Assembly (NCBI RefSeq): GCF_041435055.1
Contig: NZ_CP108002.1
Coordinates: 2,542,001 to 2,606,000 of the forward strand
DNA length: 64,000 nt
Source: Streptomyces sp. NBC_00341
GTDB taxonomy: Bacteria; Actinomycetota; Actinomycetes; Streptomycetales; Streptomycetaceae
Direction: 5' to 3'
How positions within the stretch are numbered: position 1 is the stretch's first letter; each line of letters opens with the position of its first letter. A program made the translations under genes and the position numbers. Shown in pieces: positions 51,998 through 60,509 of this stretch. The notes beneath the pieces are model-generated. The model made no database searches. It worked only from the letters and a program-made list of their open reading frames with translations, and was not told where the DNA came from.

Positions 51998-53038
51998 TCA
52001 GCTGCAGGTGAGGCCGGAGCTCTTCCAGGTGGAGTGGTCGACCATGGTGGTGGGGGCGAAGGCCTCCTTGGGGAAGTCCTTGCCGTTCTTGAGCTTGTCG
52101 TACATGGTCTGGACGGCCAGGGCGCCGACGTCCTTGCCGTTGATGAAGAGGGCCGCCTTCATGCCGCTCTTCTTGTCGGTCTGCCATTCCTTGCAGGCGA
52201 GGTAGGCGCCCAGGCCGACGCCGATGACGTGGTCGGGGCCGATCCCGGCGTTCTGCAGCGCGGTGACCCCGCCCATGGCGTTCTCGTCGTTGCAGCCCCA
52301 GACGACCCAGTTCTTCACCTTGGAGTTCGCGGTGACCGTCGCGGCGATCTTGTCCTGGGCGCCGGTGGGGGTGTTGTCGGTGGCCACGTTGATGGTCCGT
52401 ACGCCCGGAACCGCCGCGTCGAAGGCCTTCCTGGCCGACGTGACGCGGTCGCCGCAGACGGTGACGTCCTGTTTCCAGGCCGAGACGACGCGGGTGTCCG
52501 AGGCCTTCCAGCCGGCCTTCTTGTACTCGGCGGCGGCGCGCTTGCCGACCTCGGTGCCCATCTGGGCGCCGCTGAAGCCGATGCGGGAGACCAGGTCGTC
52601 CTTGCCGCACTTGGCGGGGTCGGGGCCGGTGGTGCAGATCTGGTCGTCGGAGGTCAGCAGCGCGACCTTGCCGTCCTTCGCGGTCTGCGCGACCTGGGGC
52701 CCCACCGCCGGGTCCGGGACGACGATGATGACGCCCTTGGCCTTCTGGGCGACGGCGGACTGGACCTCGCTGACGGTCTTGTTGGCGTCGTTGCCCAGGT
52801 TGACCACCTTGAGGCCGATGCCGAGTTCCTTGGCCTTCGCCTTGGCGCCGGCCGCCTCGCCCACGAAGTACTCCTGGTCGCCCTGCTTCTGCAGGTACGT
52901 GATGGAGATCTTGCCGTCGACCTTGCCGACCGAGTCCTCCCCCGAGCTCTCCTTGCCCGACGAGCACGCGGTGCTCAGCGAGAGGGTGAGCAGCAAGCCG
53001 GTGGCGACAGCGGTGGACCGACGGGACGGACAGAACAT
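51998..53038 (-). CDS. sugar-binding lipoprotein of ABC importer
   Basis: A 346-residue type I periplasmic-binding protein. The signal ends in a lipobox at about residue 25 (LSLSTAC, so Cys25 is lipidated). The mature protein has the substrate-binding-protein 4 pattern: ITYLQKQGDQEYFVGEAAGA, GVIIVVPDPAVG, RIGFSGAQMGTEVG, NATDNTP-like and VWGCNDENAMGGV. First gene of the leftward arm; ATG 53038 has GGAG upstream, and the conserved family N-terminus is MFCPSRR. It shares a 321-bp control region with the rightward dehydratase gene. Confidence 0.94.
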   Translation of the reverse strand: MFCPSRRSTAVATGLLLTLSLSTACSSGKESSGEDSVGKVDGKISITYLQKQGDQEYFVGEAAGAKAKAKELGIGLKVVNLGNDANKTVSEVQSAVAQKAKGVIIVVPDPAVGPQVAQTAKDGKVALLTSDDQICTTGPDPAKCGKDDLVSRIGFSGAQMGTEVGKRAAAEYKKAGWKASDTRVVSAWKQDVTVCGDRVTSARKAFDAAVPGVRTINVATDNTPTGAQDKIAATVTANSKVKNWVVWGCNDENAMGGVTALQNAGIGPDHVIGVGLGAYLACKEWQTDKKSGMKAALFINGKDVGALAVQTMYDKLKNGKDFPKEAFAPTTMVDHSTWKSSGLTCS

Positions 53039-53359
53039 GGGAGCTCCTTCGTGCTGGCAGCGACCGCCGCGGTTCGCGCCGCGGGGGTCGTGTCGTGTGG
53101 TGCGGACTGATGTGGTGGTTAGCGGGTCACGCCGGGGTGAGGGGGCGGGGAGCGACGCACCGAACTGCTCCGTCACCGTGCGTCCCACGGGCTCACCCTC
53201 GGTTGCGGCGACTGGCTTCTGGCGGTCTGTCCACGCAGGCTCTCGCGCTTTCGTCATTTGATAGCATCATTAAAATCGTCGCCAGGGCAACCCCTTGCAC
53301 GGTCACAGCGCGGTCTCGGGCGTCAGAGCCTCACGGCCGTACCCACCGGAGGGCCACAC
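53039..53359. other. divergent control region of the sugar island
   Basis: 321 bp between the binding-protein and dehydratase start codons. Most is GC-rich and featureless, but 53250-53285 is AT-rich (TTTGATAGCATCATTAAAAT) and holds the palindrome listed separately. GGAGG before 53360 is the dehydratase ribosome site. I see no small ORF with coding character. Confidence 0.7.
53259..53269. promoter_or_regulatory. candidate GntR/FCD operator
   Basis: TGAT-AGC-ATCA, a perfect 11-bp palindrome in the only AT-rich stretch between the two arms, in the position expected for a site controlling both. GntR/FadR-type proteins often bind short dyads separated by 2-4 bp; the regulator gene is the last in the rightward arm. 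Confidence 0.55.
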
Positions 53360-55120
53360 ATGGCAGAGCCAGAGATACCGTCAGCCGCCGCTCCCGCCAC
53401 GGGTGGCGGGCCGCTCAGAAGCCGTGCCTGGTTCGGCGACGGCGGCAAGAACGGTTTCATCGCCCGACACCACCTGCGCGCCATGGGACGCGGAGGCCAC
53501 AACTTCGACGGCCGCCCCGTCATCGGCATCTGCAACACGTACTCCGAACTGACCCCGTGCAACGGCCATTTGCAGATCCTGGCGGACGCCGTGAAGCGCG
53601 GAGTGCTCCAGGCGGGCGGCTTCCCGCTGGAATTCCCGGCCATGTCCCTCGGCGAACCGTTCCTCCGGCCGACCTCGATGCTCTACCGCAATCTCGCGGC
53701 CATGGAGATCGAGGAGCAGATCCGGGCCAACCCGCTCGACGCCGTCGTCCTGCTCACCGGCTGCGACAAGACCACCCCCGCCGCGCTGATGGGCGCCGCC
53801 AGCGCGGGCGTACCCGCCATCGTCCTGACCGGCGGCCCCATGCTGAACGGCCGTTTCAGGGGCCGGGACGTGGGCTCCGGCACCGACATCTGGCGCATGA
53901 CGGAGGAACTGCGCGCCGGGACGATATCGCAGGAGGAGTTCACCGAGTTCGAGTCGTCCCTGAACCGTTCCGCGGGCCACTGCATGACCATGGGCACGGC
54001 CTCCACCATGGCCTGTCTGACGGAGGCACTGGGCATGATGCTCCCCGGCGGCTCCGGCCTGCCCGCCGTGGACGCCCGGCGCGGCACGCTCGCAGAGGAG
54101 ACCGGCGCACGCGCCGTGGCGCTCGCGGGGAGCGATCTCACCCCGGGACGGATCATGACCCGGCACGCCTTCGAGAACGCCGTCCGGATCAACGCGGCGA
54201 TCGGCGGCTCCACCAACGCGGTGGTCCACCTGCTCGCCATCGCCGGCCGGCTCGGCGTCCCGCTGGAGCTGGACGACTTCGACCGGCTCGGGGCCGAACT
54301 CCCCCTGCTCATCGACCTGATGCCCTCCGGGCGCTTCCTCATGGAGGAGTTCGCCTACGCGGGCGGGCTCCCCGCTCTCGTCAACGACCTGCGGGACGCT
54401 CTGCACGACGACACGGTGACGGTCACGGGCCGCTCCCTGACGGCCAGTTGTGCGGGCGCCCAGGTGTACGACCGCGAGGTCATCCGGGCGTTCGACAACC
54501 CGGTACTGCCCGCCGGGAGCGGAACGGCCGTGGTCCGCGGCAGCCTCGCCCCGGACGGAGCCGTCATCAAGCAGTCGGCCGCCGCACCGCACCTGCTGGA
54601 CCACACAGGGCCCGCCCTCGTCTTCGACGCCCTGGAGGACTACCTCGCCGTCGTCGAGGACCCCGCGCTCGACGTCAGCGCCGAGACGGTCCTGATCGTG
54701 CGCAACACCGGCCCGCGCGGCTATCCGGGCATGCCGGAGGTGGGCAACCTGCCCCTGCCGAAGAAGCTGCTCGACGCCGGAGTCAGGGACATGGTGCGGG
54801 TGTCCGACGCGCGCATGTCCGGCACCGCCTTCGGCACGTGTGTGCTGCACGTGGCGCCGGAGGCGGCCGTCGGCGGCCCGCTGGCGTTCGTCCGCACCGG
54901 AGACCGGGTCAGGCTCGACGTACCCGGCCGACGGCTCGACGTGCTGGTCGACGAGCCCGAGATGGAGCGGCGCCGCTCCGCGTGGCAGCCGCCGGAGCCG
55001 CCCGCCACCCGTGGCTGGACCCGGCTCTACACCGAACACGTCACGCAGGCCGACACCGGAGCCGACCTCGACTTCCTGGTCGGCGCGACCGACTCGACCC
55101 CGCCCCGCCAGGCCTTCTGA
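53360..55120 (+). CDS. IlvD/Edd-family sugar-acid dehydratase
   Basis: A 586-residue iron-sulfur dehydratase. The three Cys positions typical of the group are present: GICNTYSE, LLTGCDKTTPAAL and NRSAGHCMTMGTASTM. Its length and the sequence GGHNFDGRPVIGI resemble aldonate dehydratases (arabonate, xylonate, galactonate/gluconate) rather than biosynthetic IlvD. It removes water from an aldonate giving a 2-keto-3-deoxy acid. ATG 53360 with GGAGG 8 nt upstream; earlier in-frame openings lie in the control region. First gene of the rightward arm, 9 bp from the DapA-like gene. Confidence 0.92.
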   Translation: MAEPEIPSAAAPATGGGPLRSRAWFGDGGKNGFIARHHLRAMGRGGHNFDGRPVIGICNTYSELTPCNGHLQILADAVKRGVLQAGGFPLEFPAMSLGEPFLRPTSMLYRNLAAMEIEEQIRANPLDAVVLLTGCDKTTPAALMGAASAGVPAIVLTGGPMLNGRFRGRDVGSGTDIWRMTEELRAGTISQEEFTEFESSLNRSAGHCMTMGTASTMACLTEALGMMLPGGSGLPAVDARRGTLAEETGARAVALAGSDLTPGRIMTRHAFENAVRINAAIGGSTNAVVHLLAIAGRLGVPLELDDFDRLGAELPLLIDLMPSGRFLMEEFAYAGGLPALVNDLRDALHDDTVTVTGRSLTASCAGAQVYDREVIRAFDNPVLPAGSGTAVVRGSLAPDGAVIKQSAAAPHLLDHTGPALVFDALEDYLAVVEDPALDVSAETVLIVRNTGPRGYPGMPEVGNLPLPKKLLDAGVRDMVRVSDARMSGTAFGTCVLHVAPEAAVGGPLAFVRTGDRVRLDVPGRRLDVLVDEPEMERRRSAWQPPEPPATRGWTRLYTEHVTQADTGADLDFLVGATDSTPPRQAF

Positions 55121-55129
55121 GGAGCCGAC

Positions 55130-56074
55130 ATGGCCGCACACCTGACCAAGCCCGTCGACACACTGGTCCGCGGGGTCTCGCCCGTCCTGGAGGTGCCCTT
55201 CCACAGTGACGGGGCGCTCGACCCGGAGGGTTTCACCACCGTGGTGGACCGGGTGCTCGCGACCGGGGTCGGTTCACTGATGTTCCCGGGCTTCGCGAGC
55301 GAGTTCCACAAGCTCGAACCCGACGAGAGGGAGCTGCTCACCGGACTCCTCCTCCAGCGGACCCGCCCCCGCCCCGATGTCGCGGCCATCATCTCCGTAC
55401 CCGACCACGCCACCCGCTCCGCGGTCCGCCAGGCGCTCCGGGCCGCCGAACTCGGGGCCGACGCCCTCAACCTGCTCCCGCCGCACTTCCTCGCGCCCTC
55501 CAGGGACGCCGTCTCCGCCCATCTGCGCGAGGTGCTCGCCGCCGTCGACCCGCTGCCCGTCGTGGTGCAGTACGCCCCGGCGCAGACCGGAACGGCGCTG
55601 GACGCGCCCACGCTGCACCAACTGGCCGCGGACCACCCCAACCTGCGCTGGGTCAAGGTCGAGTCCGCCCCGCCGGGCCGGCTCATCGCGGCGCTGGCCG
55701 CCGGGCCGCGTCCGCTGCCCTCGCTGGTCGGCTACGCCGGTCTCCAACTCCCCGACGCTCTGCGGCGCGGGGCGGTCGGGGTGCAGCCGGGCTGCTCCTT
55801 CACCGAGCTGTACACCGGAATCTGGGAGCTGTGGGAGCGCGGCGACGAGGCCGGGGCCGTCGCCCTGCACACCCGGATGCTGCCCTACCTCTCCTACTGG
55901 ATGCAGAACGTGGAGCTCATCATCGCCGTGGAGAAGGAGATCTCCGTACGCCGTGGCTGGTTCGCCTCCGCGCACTGCCGGGCGCCGGGTTACCGGCTGG
56001 ACGGGGAGGAGCTCGGCATGATCGACCGCTTCTGCGCGGAGTTCGCGCCCCTGATACCGGAACTGGCCCGATGA
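55130..56074 (+). CDS. DapA-family aldolase/dehydratase
   Basis: A 314-residue TIM-barrel lyase of the dihydrodipicolinate synthase family. Schiff-base Lys176 (LRWVKVESAP) and the supporting Tyr148 (VVVQYAPAQTG) are present, but the usual GTTGE motif is replaced by GFASEF. Members near IlvD/Edd dehydratases act as 2-keto-3-deoxy-acid aldolases or 2-keto-3-deoxyarabonate dehydratases. It overlaps the kinase gene by ATGA, so it is part of the catabolic operon. Its exact reaction is uncertain because the same operon has a kinase/aldolase route. Confidence 0.9.
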   Translation: MAAHLTKPVDTLVRGVSPVLEVPFHSDGALDPEGFTTVVDRVLATGVGSLMFPGFASEFHKLEPDERELLTGLLLQRTRPRPDVAAIISVPDHATRSAVRQALRAAELGADALNLLPPHFLAPSRDAVSAHLREVLAAVDPLPVVVQYAPAQTGTALDAPTLHQLAADHPNLRWVKVESAPPGRLIAALAAGPRPLPSLVGYAGLQLPDALRRGAVGVQPGCSFTELYTGIWELWERGDEAGAVALHTRMLPYLSYWMQNVELIIAVEKEISVRRGWFASAHCRAPGYRLDGEELGMIDRFCAEFAPLIPELAR

Positions 56075-57030
56075 GCGCCGAAGTCGTCGTGTGCGGCGAG
56101 GCGATGCTCCTCATGCTGGCCGAGCCCGGAGTGCCGCTGGAACACGCGCTCTCCTTCCGCCGCTCCGTCGCGGGCGCCGAGAGCAATGTGGCCGCGGGCC
56201 TCGCCCGGCTCGGGCACTCCGTCCGCTGGCTCGGCCGCGTCGGTGACGATCCGGCGGGGCGGTCCGTGCTGGCCCAGCTCCGCGCCCAGGGCGTGGACAC
56301 CGGGTACGCGGTGACGGACCCGGAGGCGCCGACCGGGGTCCTCATCCGGGACAGCCACCCGGCGCGCGCGATCGACGTGCAGTATCTGCGTGCGGGTTCG
56401 GCCGCGTCCCGGCTGTCGCCGGAGCAGCTGGAGCCCGGCATGTTCGAGGGGGCGCGGCTGGTCCACGTCACCGGGATCACCCCGATGCTGTCGGAGTCCG
56501 CGCACCGGGCGACATGGCGACTGGCCGAACTGGCGCGGGCGGCCGGCGCGGTGCTCTCGTTCGATCCGAACATCCGCCACAAGCTCGGTCCGCCGGACCG
56601 CTGGCGCGAGATCGTCGGCCCGCTGCTGGCCCGTGCGGACGTGGTGCTGGCGGGCGAGGACGAGCTGGAGGTGCTCGGCGTGCCGGACCCGGCCGCCCTG
56701 CTGGAGTCGGGACCCGGCACGCTCGTCGTGAAGCACCGCGACAAGTCCGCCACGTGCCTCACCCGCGACGCCGGGGCGCACCACCGTCCCCCCTTCGACG
56801 TGCCGGTCACCGACCCCGTGGGGGCGGGGGACGCCTTCGCCGCGGGCTTCCTCTCCGGTCTGCTGCACGGCTCCGACACCCCGGGTTGCCTGAGCCGGGC
56901 CGCCGCGGTCGCCGCGCTGGTCGTCCAGTGCCCGACGGACACGGACGGGCTGCCCGACCGGGCCGGTCTCGACCGCGCCCTGGCCGCGTTCACCGGCACG
57001 GGCGCCGGCACCGAGACCGTCATCCGCTGA
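56071..57030 (+). CDS. PfkB-family sugar kinase, KDG-kinase-like
   Basis: A 319-residue ribokinase-fold kinase. It contains the N-terminal GEAMLLML segment, SNVAAGLARLGHSVRWLGRVGDD, the DPNIRHKL motif and the catalytic signature DPVGAGDAFAAGFLSG. By operon it probably phosphorylates a 2-keto-3-deoxy aldonate. ATG 56071 overlaps the upstream stop codon (ATGA). It is followed 49 bp later by a KDPG-type aldolase that would use its product. Confidence 0.93.
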   Translation: MSAEVVVCGEAMLLMLAEPGVPLEHALSFRRSVAGAESNVAAGLARLGHSVRWLGRVGDDPAGRSVLAQLRAQGVDTGYAVTDPEAPTGVLIRDSHPARAIDVQYLRAGSAASRLSPEQLEPGMFEGARLVHVTGITPMLSESAHRATWRLAELARAAGAVLSFDPNIRHKLGPPDRWREIVGPLLARADVVLAGEDELEVLGVPDPAALLESGPGTLVVKHRDKSATCLTRDAGAHHRPPFDVPVTDPVGAGDAFAAGFLSGLLHGSDTPGCLSRAAAVAALVVQCPTDTDGLPDRAGLDRALAAFTGTGAGTETVIR

Positions 57031-57079
57031 CGTAGCAGGACTCAGGAACAGAACTCAGGAGCAGGAGAGTACGAACGCC

Positions 57080-57700
57080 ATGTACCGCTGGGAGACCGTC
57101 CAGGCCGTCACCGCACAGCGCGTGTTCGGCATCATCCGCACGACAGGTCCGGACGAGGCCGTCGCCGCCGCGGAAGCCGTGCTGAACGCCGGGCTGAACG
57201 CCGTCGAGATCGCCCTCACCACACCACGCGCCCTCACCGCCCTGGCTCACCTCACCGAGACCCGGAAGAGCGCCCTGATCGGCGCGGGCACCGTGATCGA
57301 CGCGGCCGCGGCACGCGCGGCCGTGGAAGCGGGCGCCCGCTTCCTGGTGTCACCGAGCCTCCACCCGGAGGTGATCCGCACGGGCCACCGCTACGGGGTC
57401 CCGGTCTTCCCCGGCGTCAGCACCCCGACCGAGATGGTGCACGCCCTGGAGGAAGGCGCCGACGCGCTGAAGCTCTTCCCCGCGTCGGCCCTCTCGCCCG
57501 GCTGGCTGCGCGACGTACGCGCCGCACTCCCCCAGGCCCCCGTACTGCCCACCGGAGGTGTGACAATCGACAACGCGCCGGACTGGATAGCCGCGGGCGC
57601 GGTGGCCTGCGGCATGGGATCGGCCCTGACATCGGGCGGCGCCCGCGCCTCCGGTGAACGGGTGAGCACGCTCCTGCGCACACTCGCCGGGGCCCGTTGA
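57080..57700 (+). CDS. KDPG/KDPGal-type aldolase
   Basis: A 206-residue class I aldolase of the Eda family that splits a 6-phospho-2-keto-3-deoxy acid to pyruvate and glyceraldehyde 3-phosphate. Schiff-base Lys131 (DALKLFPAS) and catalytic Glu43 (AVEIALTTP) are present, with FPGVSTPTE. Which epimer it prefers (gluconate or galactonate type) cannot be read from sequence. It has a strong GCAGGAGAG ribosome site and is the last enzyme gene before the regulator. Confidence 0.94.
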   Translation: MYRWETVQAVTAQRVFGIIRTTGPDEAVAAAEAVLNAGLNAVEIALTTPRALTALAHLTETRKSALIGAGTVIDAAAARAAVEAGARFLVSPSLHPEVIRTGHRYGVPVFPGVSTPTEMVHALEEGADALKLFPASALSPGWLRDVRAALPQAPVLPTGGVTIDNAPDWIAAGAVACGMGSALTSGGARASGERVSTLLRTLAGAR

Positions 57701-57762
57701 CGTCACCGGACGGCAGAATCGGCGGGTGCCGGGCGTTTCTAGAACGAGCGACAGGGAGTGGC

Positions 57763-58518
57763 GTGGAACTGCACGGACTGCACGGCCAGGTGGTCAACCG
57801 GCTCGGGGAGTCCCTCGCCGCGGAGGAGATCCGGGCGGGCGACGTGCTCCGCCTGGAGGACGTACAGGACCAGTACGGAGTCTCCCGCACCGTGGCCCGC
57901 GAGGCGGTCCGGGTCCTGGAGTCGAAGCGCGTCGTCACCAGCCGGCCCCGCATCGGCATCACGGTGCGGCCGATGACCGAGTGGAACCTCTACGACCCCC
58001 AGGTGATCCGCTGGCGGCTGGCCTCCCCGTTCCGCAGCGCCCAGCTGCGCGAACTCACCGAGTTGCGGGCCGCGGTGGAACCCTCCGCCGCGGCCCTCGC
58101 GGCGGTGAGCGCCTCGCCCGAAACCCGCGACGCGCTCGTCGCGCTCGCGGAGGCGATGGAGACCGTCGCCCGCGCCGATGACACCCCCGGCTTCATAGCG
58201 GCGGACCTGGCCTTCCACCGCGCCCTGCTGAACGCCTCGGGGAACGGCATGTTCGCCCAGCTCTCCGAGGTCACGGAAGAACTCCTCGTCGCCCGCCGCG
58301 ACCTGCCCCTGATGCCCGAGCACGTGGACGCGGACGCGGTACGCCGCCACATGGAGGTGGCCGAGGCCATCGCCGCCGGACGCCCGGAGGCCGCGTCACG
58401 GTGCGTCCGCGCGATCGTCGACTCCGCCCACCGCGAGGTCGAGCAGCTGCTGGAGGGGGGCACCCACTGCGCGCTCAGCAGCAGCCCTGAACTAGCCGGA
58501 CGGGACGACGCTTCGTAG
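57763..58518 (+). CDS. GntR-family regulator with FCD domain
   Basis: A 251-residue regulator with an N-terminal winged helix (IRAGDVLRLEDVQDQYGVSR TVAREAVRVLESKRV in order) and an all-helical FCD ligand domain with the metal-binding His/Asp set (FHRALLNASGN, RHMEVAEAI, H near SAHREV). The family includes repressors of sugar-acid catabolism such as DgoR and UxuR. GTG 57763 with GGGAG upstream is preferred; the in-frame opening from 57697 starts over the aldolase end. It is the likely local repressor of both arms. Confidence 0.93.
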   Translation: MELHGLHGQVVNRLGESLAAEEIRAGDVLRLEDVQDQYGVSRTVAREAVRVLESKRVVTSRPRIGITVRPMTEWNLYDPQVIRWRLASPFRSAQLRELTELRAAVEPSAAALAAVSASPETRDALVALAEAMETVARADDTPGFIAADLAFHRALLNASGNGMFAQLSEVTEELLVARRDLPLMPEHVDADAVRRHMEVAEAIAAGRPEAASRCVRAIVDSAHREVEQLLEGGTHCALSSSPELAGRDDAS

Positions 58519-58692
58519 CCGGAGGCCGTTCTCCCCTGGCCGGAGCCGTGGTTCCGATGGTGGCTTCTGCGTACGCATGGATCATTCATGGATTATTTCC
58601 GGTCAAAAGTGCCGATCCGTGGTGTTTCTGACCACAAGGGCACCTCTCCAGGCAAAGAGTGATCTTTTCGATTCCCTGACCGAGGAGCTCTC

Positions 58693-59910
58693 TTGCTACG
58701 TCGTCGCACCCTGAACCGCCGGGCCGTGGCCGCCTTCACCGCCGCGGCGTCCGCCGCGCTCGCCCTGACCGTCCCGTCCGGGGCGGCCTCCGCCGACCAG
58801 CCGCGCGCCCAACCGCCGACGAGCCCGGCCGCCGGCAACGGTGACGTGCTCAGCTCGGAATCGGGGGTCTTCTACCTCGATCCGCTCAAGGCGTTCAAGG
58901 TCAAGGCGACCGTCCACCGGATCATGTACCGCACCACCGACCGCACCGGCAAGGTCATCGCCGTCACCGGCACCGTACTGAACCCCGCGACATCCCCCTA
59001 CGGACAACGCCCGATCGTCGCCTTCGCCCCCGGCACCCAGGGTCTGGCGGACAAGTGCGCGCCCTCGCGCCAGCTGGCCGAAGGCACCGAGTACGAGGCG
59101 CTGCCCATCAAGAGGCTCCTGGACCAGGGCTATGCCGTGGTGGTGACCGACTACCAGGGGCTGGGCACACCGGGAGTCCACACGTACATGACCCGCGAGG
59201 CCCAGGGCCGCGCCGTCCTGGACTCCGTCCGGGCCGCCCAGCGGCTGGACACGGTGGATCTCCCGGACGCCGGCCCGGTCGCGCTCTACGGCTACTCCCA
59301 GGGTGGCGGGGCAACCGCGTCCGCCGCCGAGCTGGCCCCCGTCTACGCACCCGAACTGAAGATCAGGGGCGCCGTCGTGGGCGCTCCGCCCGCGGACATG
59401 AACAAGGTGGCCGAGAGCATGGACGGCTCCGTCTACGGGGCGTTCTTCAACTACGCCCTCTCCGGCCTGGCCGCCGCGTACGGCATCGACATCGACCCGT
59501 ACCTGAACGCCCGCGGCAAGCGCGTGACGAACGACCTGCGGGACAACCTGTGCACGACGCAGGCCCTCGCCACGTACCCGTTCCTGAACTCGCGGTTCCT
59601 GACGACCGACGGACGCCCGCTGACCGAACGCCTCAAGCGCGCCCCGTGGGACGCGATCGTGGCCGACCAGCAGCTCGGCAGGCGCAAGCCCGCGGTCCCC
59701 GTCCTGCTCTCCCACAGCGCCCTGGACGACGTCATCCCGCAGCAGGTCGGCAAGAACCTGGCGGCCGACTGGTGCCGCCGGGGCACGACGGTGAAGTTCG
59801 CCGGCAACTTCGTCCCCGGCCACATCGCCGCGACCGAGGCCACCGGCGCCGAGGGCCTCCCCTGGCTCGCGGACCGCTTCGCCGGCAAGCCCGCACCGAG
59901 CACCTGCTGA
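58693..59910 (+). CDS. secreted lipase of the LIP family
   Basis: A 405-residue exported alpha/beta-hydrolase of the secretory lipase type. A basic N-terminus (MLRRRTLNRR) and hydrophobic stretch form a signal cleaved near ASADQ. Ser nucleophile in VALYGYSQGGGA, candidate Asp in HSALDDVIPQQ and His in FVPGHIAATEA give a complete triad; a conserved Cys pair (CAPS, CRR and the final Cys) suggests disulfides. TTG 58693 has GAGGAG upstream. It lies between the sugar island and the RiPP cluster and seems independent of both. Confidence 0.92.
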   Translation: MLRRRTLNRRAVAAFTAAASAALALTVPSGAASADQPRAQPPTSPAAGNGDVLSSESGVFYLDPLKAFKVKATVHRIMYRTTDRTGKVIAVTGTVLNPATSPYGQRPIVAFAPGTQGLADKCAPSRQLAEGTEYEALPIKRLLDQGYAVVVTDYQGLGTPGVHTYMTREAQGRAVLDSVRAAQRLDTVDLPDAGPVALYGYSQGGGATASAAELAPVYAPELKIRGAVVGAPPADMNKVAESMDGSVYGAFFNYALSGLAAAYGIDIDPYLNARGKRVTNDLRDNLCTTQALATYPFLNSRFLTTDGRPLTERLKRAPWDAIVADQQLGRRKPAVPVLLSHSALDDVIPQQVGKNLAADWCRRGTTVKFAGNFVPGHIAATEATGAEGLPWLADRFAGKPAPSTC

Positions 59911-59925
59911 CACCGCTCACGGCAT

Positions 59926-59943
59926 CCGGCGCTCCGGCGCCGG
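59926..59943 (+). terminator. hairpin after the lipase gene
   Basis: CCGGCGC-TCCG-GCGCCGG, perfect 7-bp stem with tetraloop, 16 bp past the lipase stop codon. Confidence 0.65.
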
Positions 59944-60256
59944 GTGTTCGGTTCGCCCGTAGCTTCGGTCCGGCGCCGCGGGGCCTGACTTCTCGGCATG
60001 TTCCGGACAGAAGTGTGTCCGAGAGTGCGCGGGTGACACAGCGGGCCACGGTATGCAGGGATGTGCCGCTCCGGACCGGCGGCGGGTGGCCCCTGCCCGT
60101 GGGGCGGGTGCGACCGGCGGACCGGAACCCGCAGGCCGGGAGCCGCACGGGCGTCGGCGACGATCGTCCGGCGCCACCCGGGGGCGGTGCGATCGCGGCG
60201 GCGGTCGCCGCGGCCGGGCGGCCACCGCGCGTACGCCGTGACGAACGGACCGCGCC

Positions 60257-60285
60257 TTGTGCTCACTTCGGCGCGTGCCTACCGT
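60257..60285 (+). promoter_or_regulatory. promoter of the RiPP-like operon
   Basis: TTGTGC (60257-60262), exactly 17 bp spacer, TACCGT (60280-60285), giving a leader of about 50 nt to the precursor ATG. Best -35/-10 match in the 434-bp gap. Confidence 0.6.
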
Positions 60286-60344
60286 GGTCGCGCCGTGACT
60301 CCCCGTCAATGTCGGAGGAGAGCGGTCGTCGAAGGGAGATCGAC

Positions 60345-60419
60345 ATGAACGAGGAGATCGAGCAGGTCGCCGAGGAAGAGCTTCCCGAGCTGGCGCTGAT
60401 GGTCGACGTCCCCAGCTGA
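60345..60419 (+). CDS. candidate RiPP precursor peptide, 24 codons
   Basis: A short ORF with an excellent ribosome site (AAGGGAG, 7 nt before ATG). The peptide begins MNEEIEQVAEEELPEL and ends ALMVDVPS. It is highly acidic in the first 16 residues, like many leader peptides, and hydrophobic at the end. It has no Cys, no Thr and a single Ser that is also the last residue. It is the only small ORF in the right position before an HExxH protein and a YcaO enzyme, 90 bp ahead of the former. Confidence reflects the position and SD; the short length means another precursor may exist beyond the window. Confidence 0.6.
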   Translation: MNEEIEQVAEEELPELALMVDVPS

Positions 60420-60509
60420 TCCCGCGCCACCCAGGGTGGCGGGTCGATCCGGCCCGCCACCCGCCCGCTCGCGGCTCCCCGCTCCTACGGCAGCACGGAG
60501 GTACGCACG

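Larger units (their letters stand above)
59911..60344. other. 434-bp leader region of the RiPP cluster
   Basis: Contains a GC hairpin (59926-59943) just after the lipase gene and the promoter at 60257-60285. The centre (60000-60250) is GC-rich with no reading frame of coding character. An in-frame ATG at 60309 would lengthen the precursor-like ORF by 12 residues but has a poor ribosome site. Confidence 0.7.

Noticed and set aside
58619..58635. GTGGT-N7-ACCAC dyad before the secreted lipase
   Set aside because: Short arms, 58 bp from the start codon, no matching second site or linked regulator; could be chance.
60309..60344. Longer start for the RiPP precursor candidate (12 extra residues)
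   Set aside because: The ATG at 60309 has no ribosome site, while AAGGGAG stands 7 nt before 60345.
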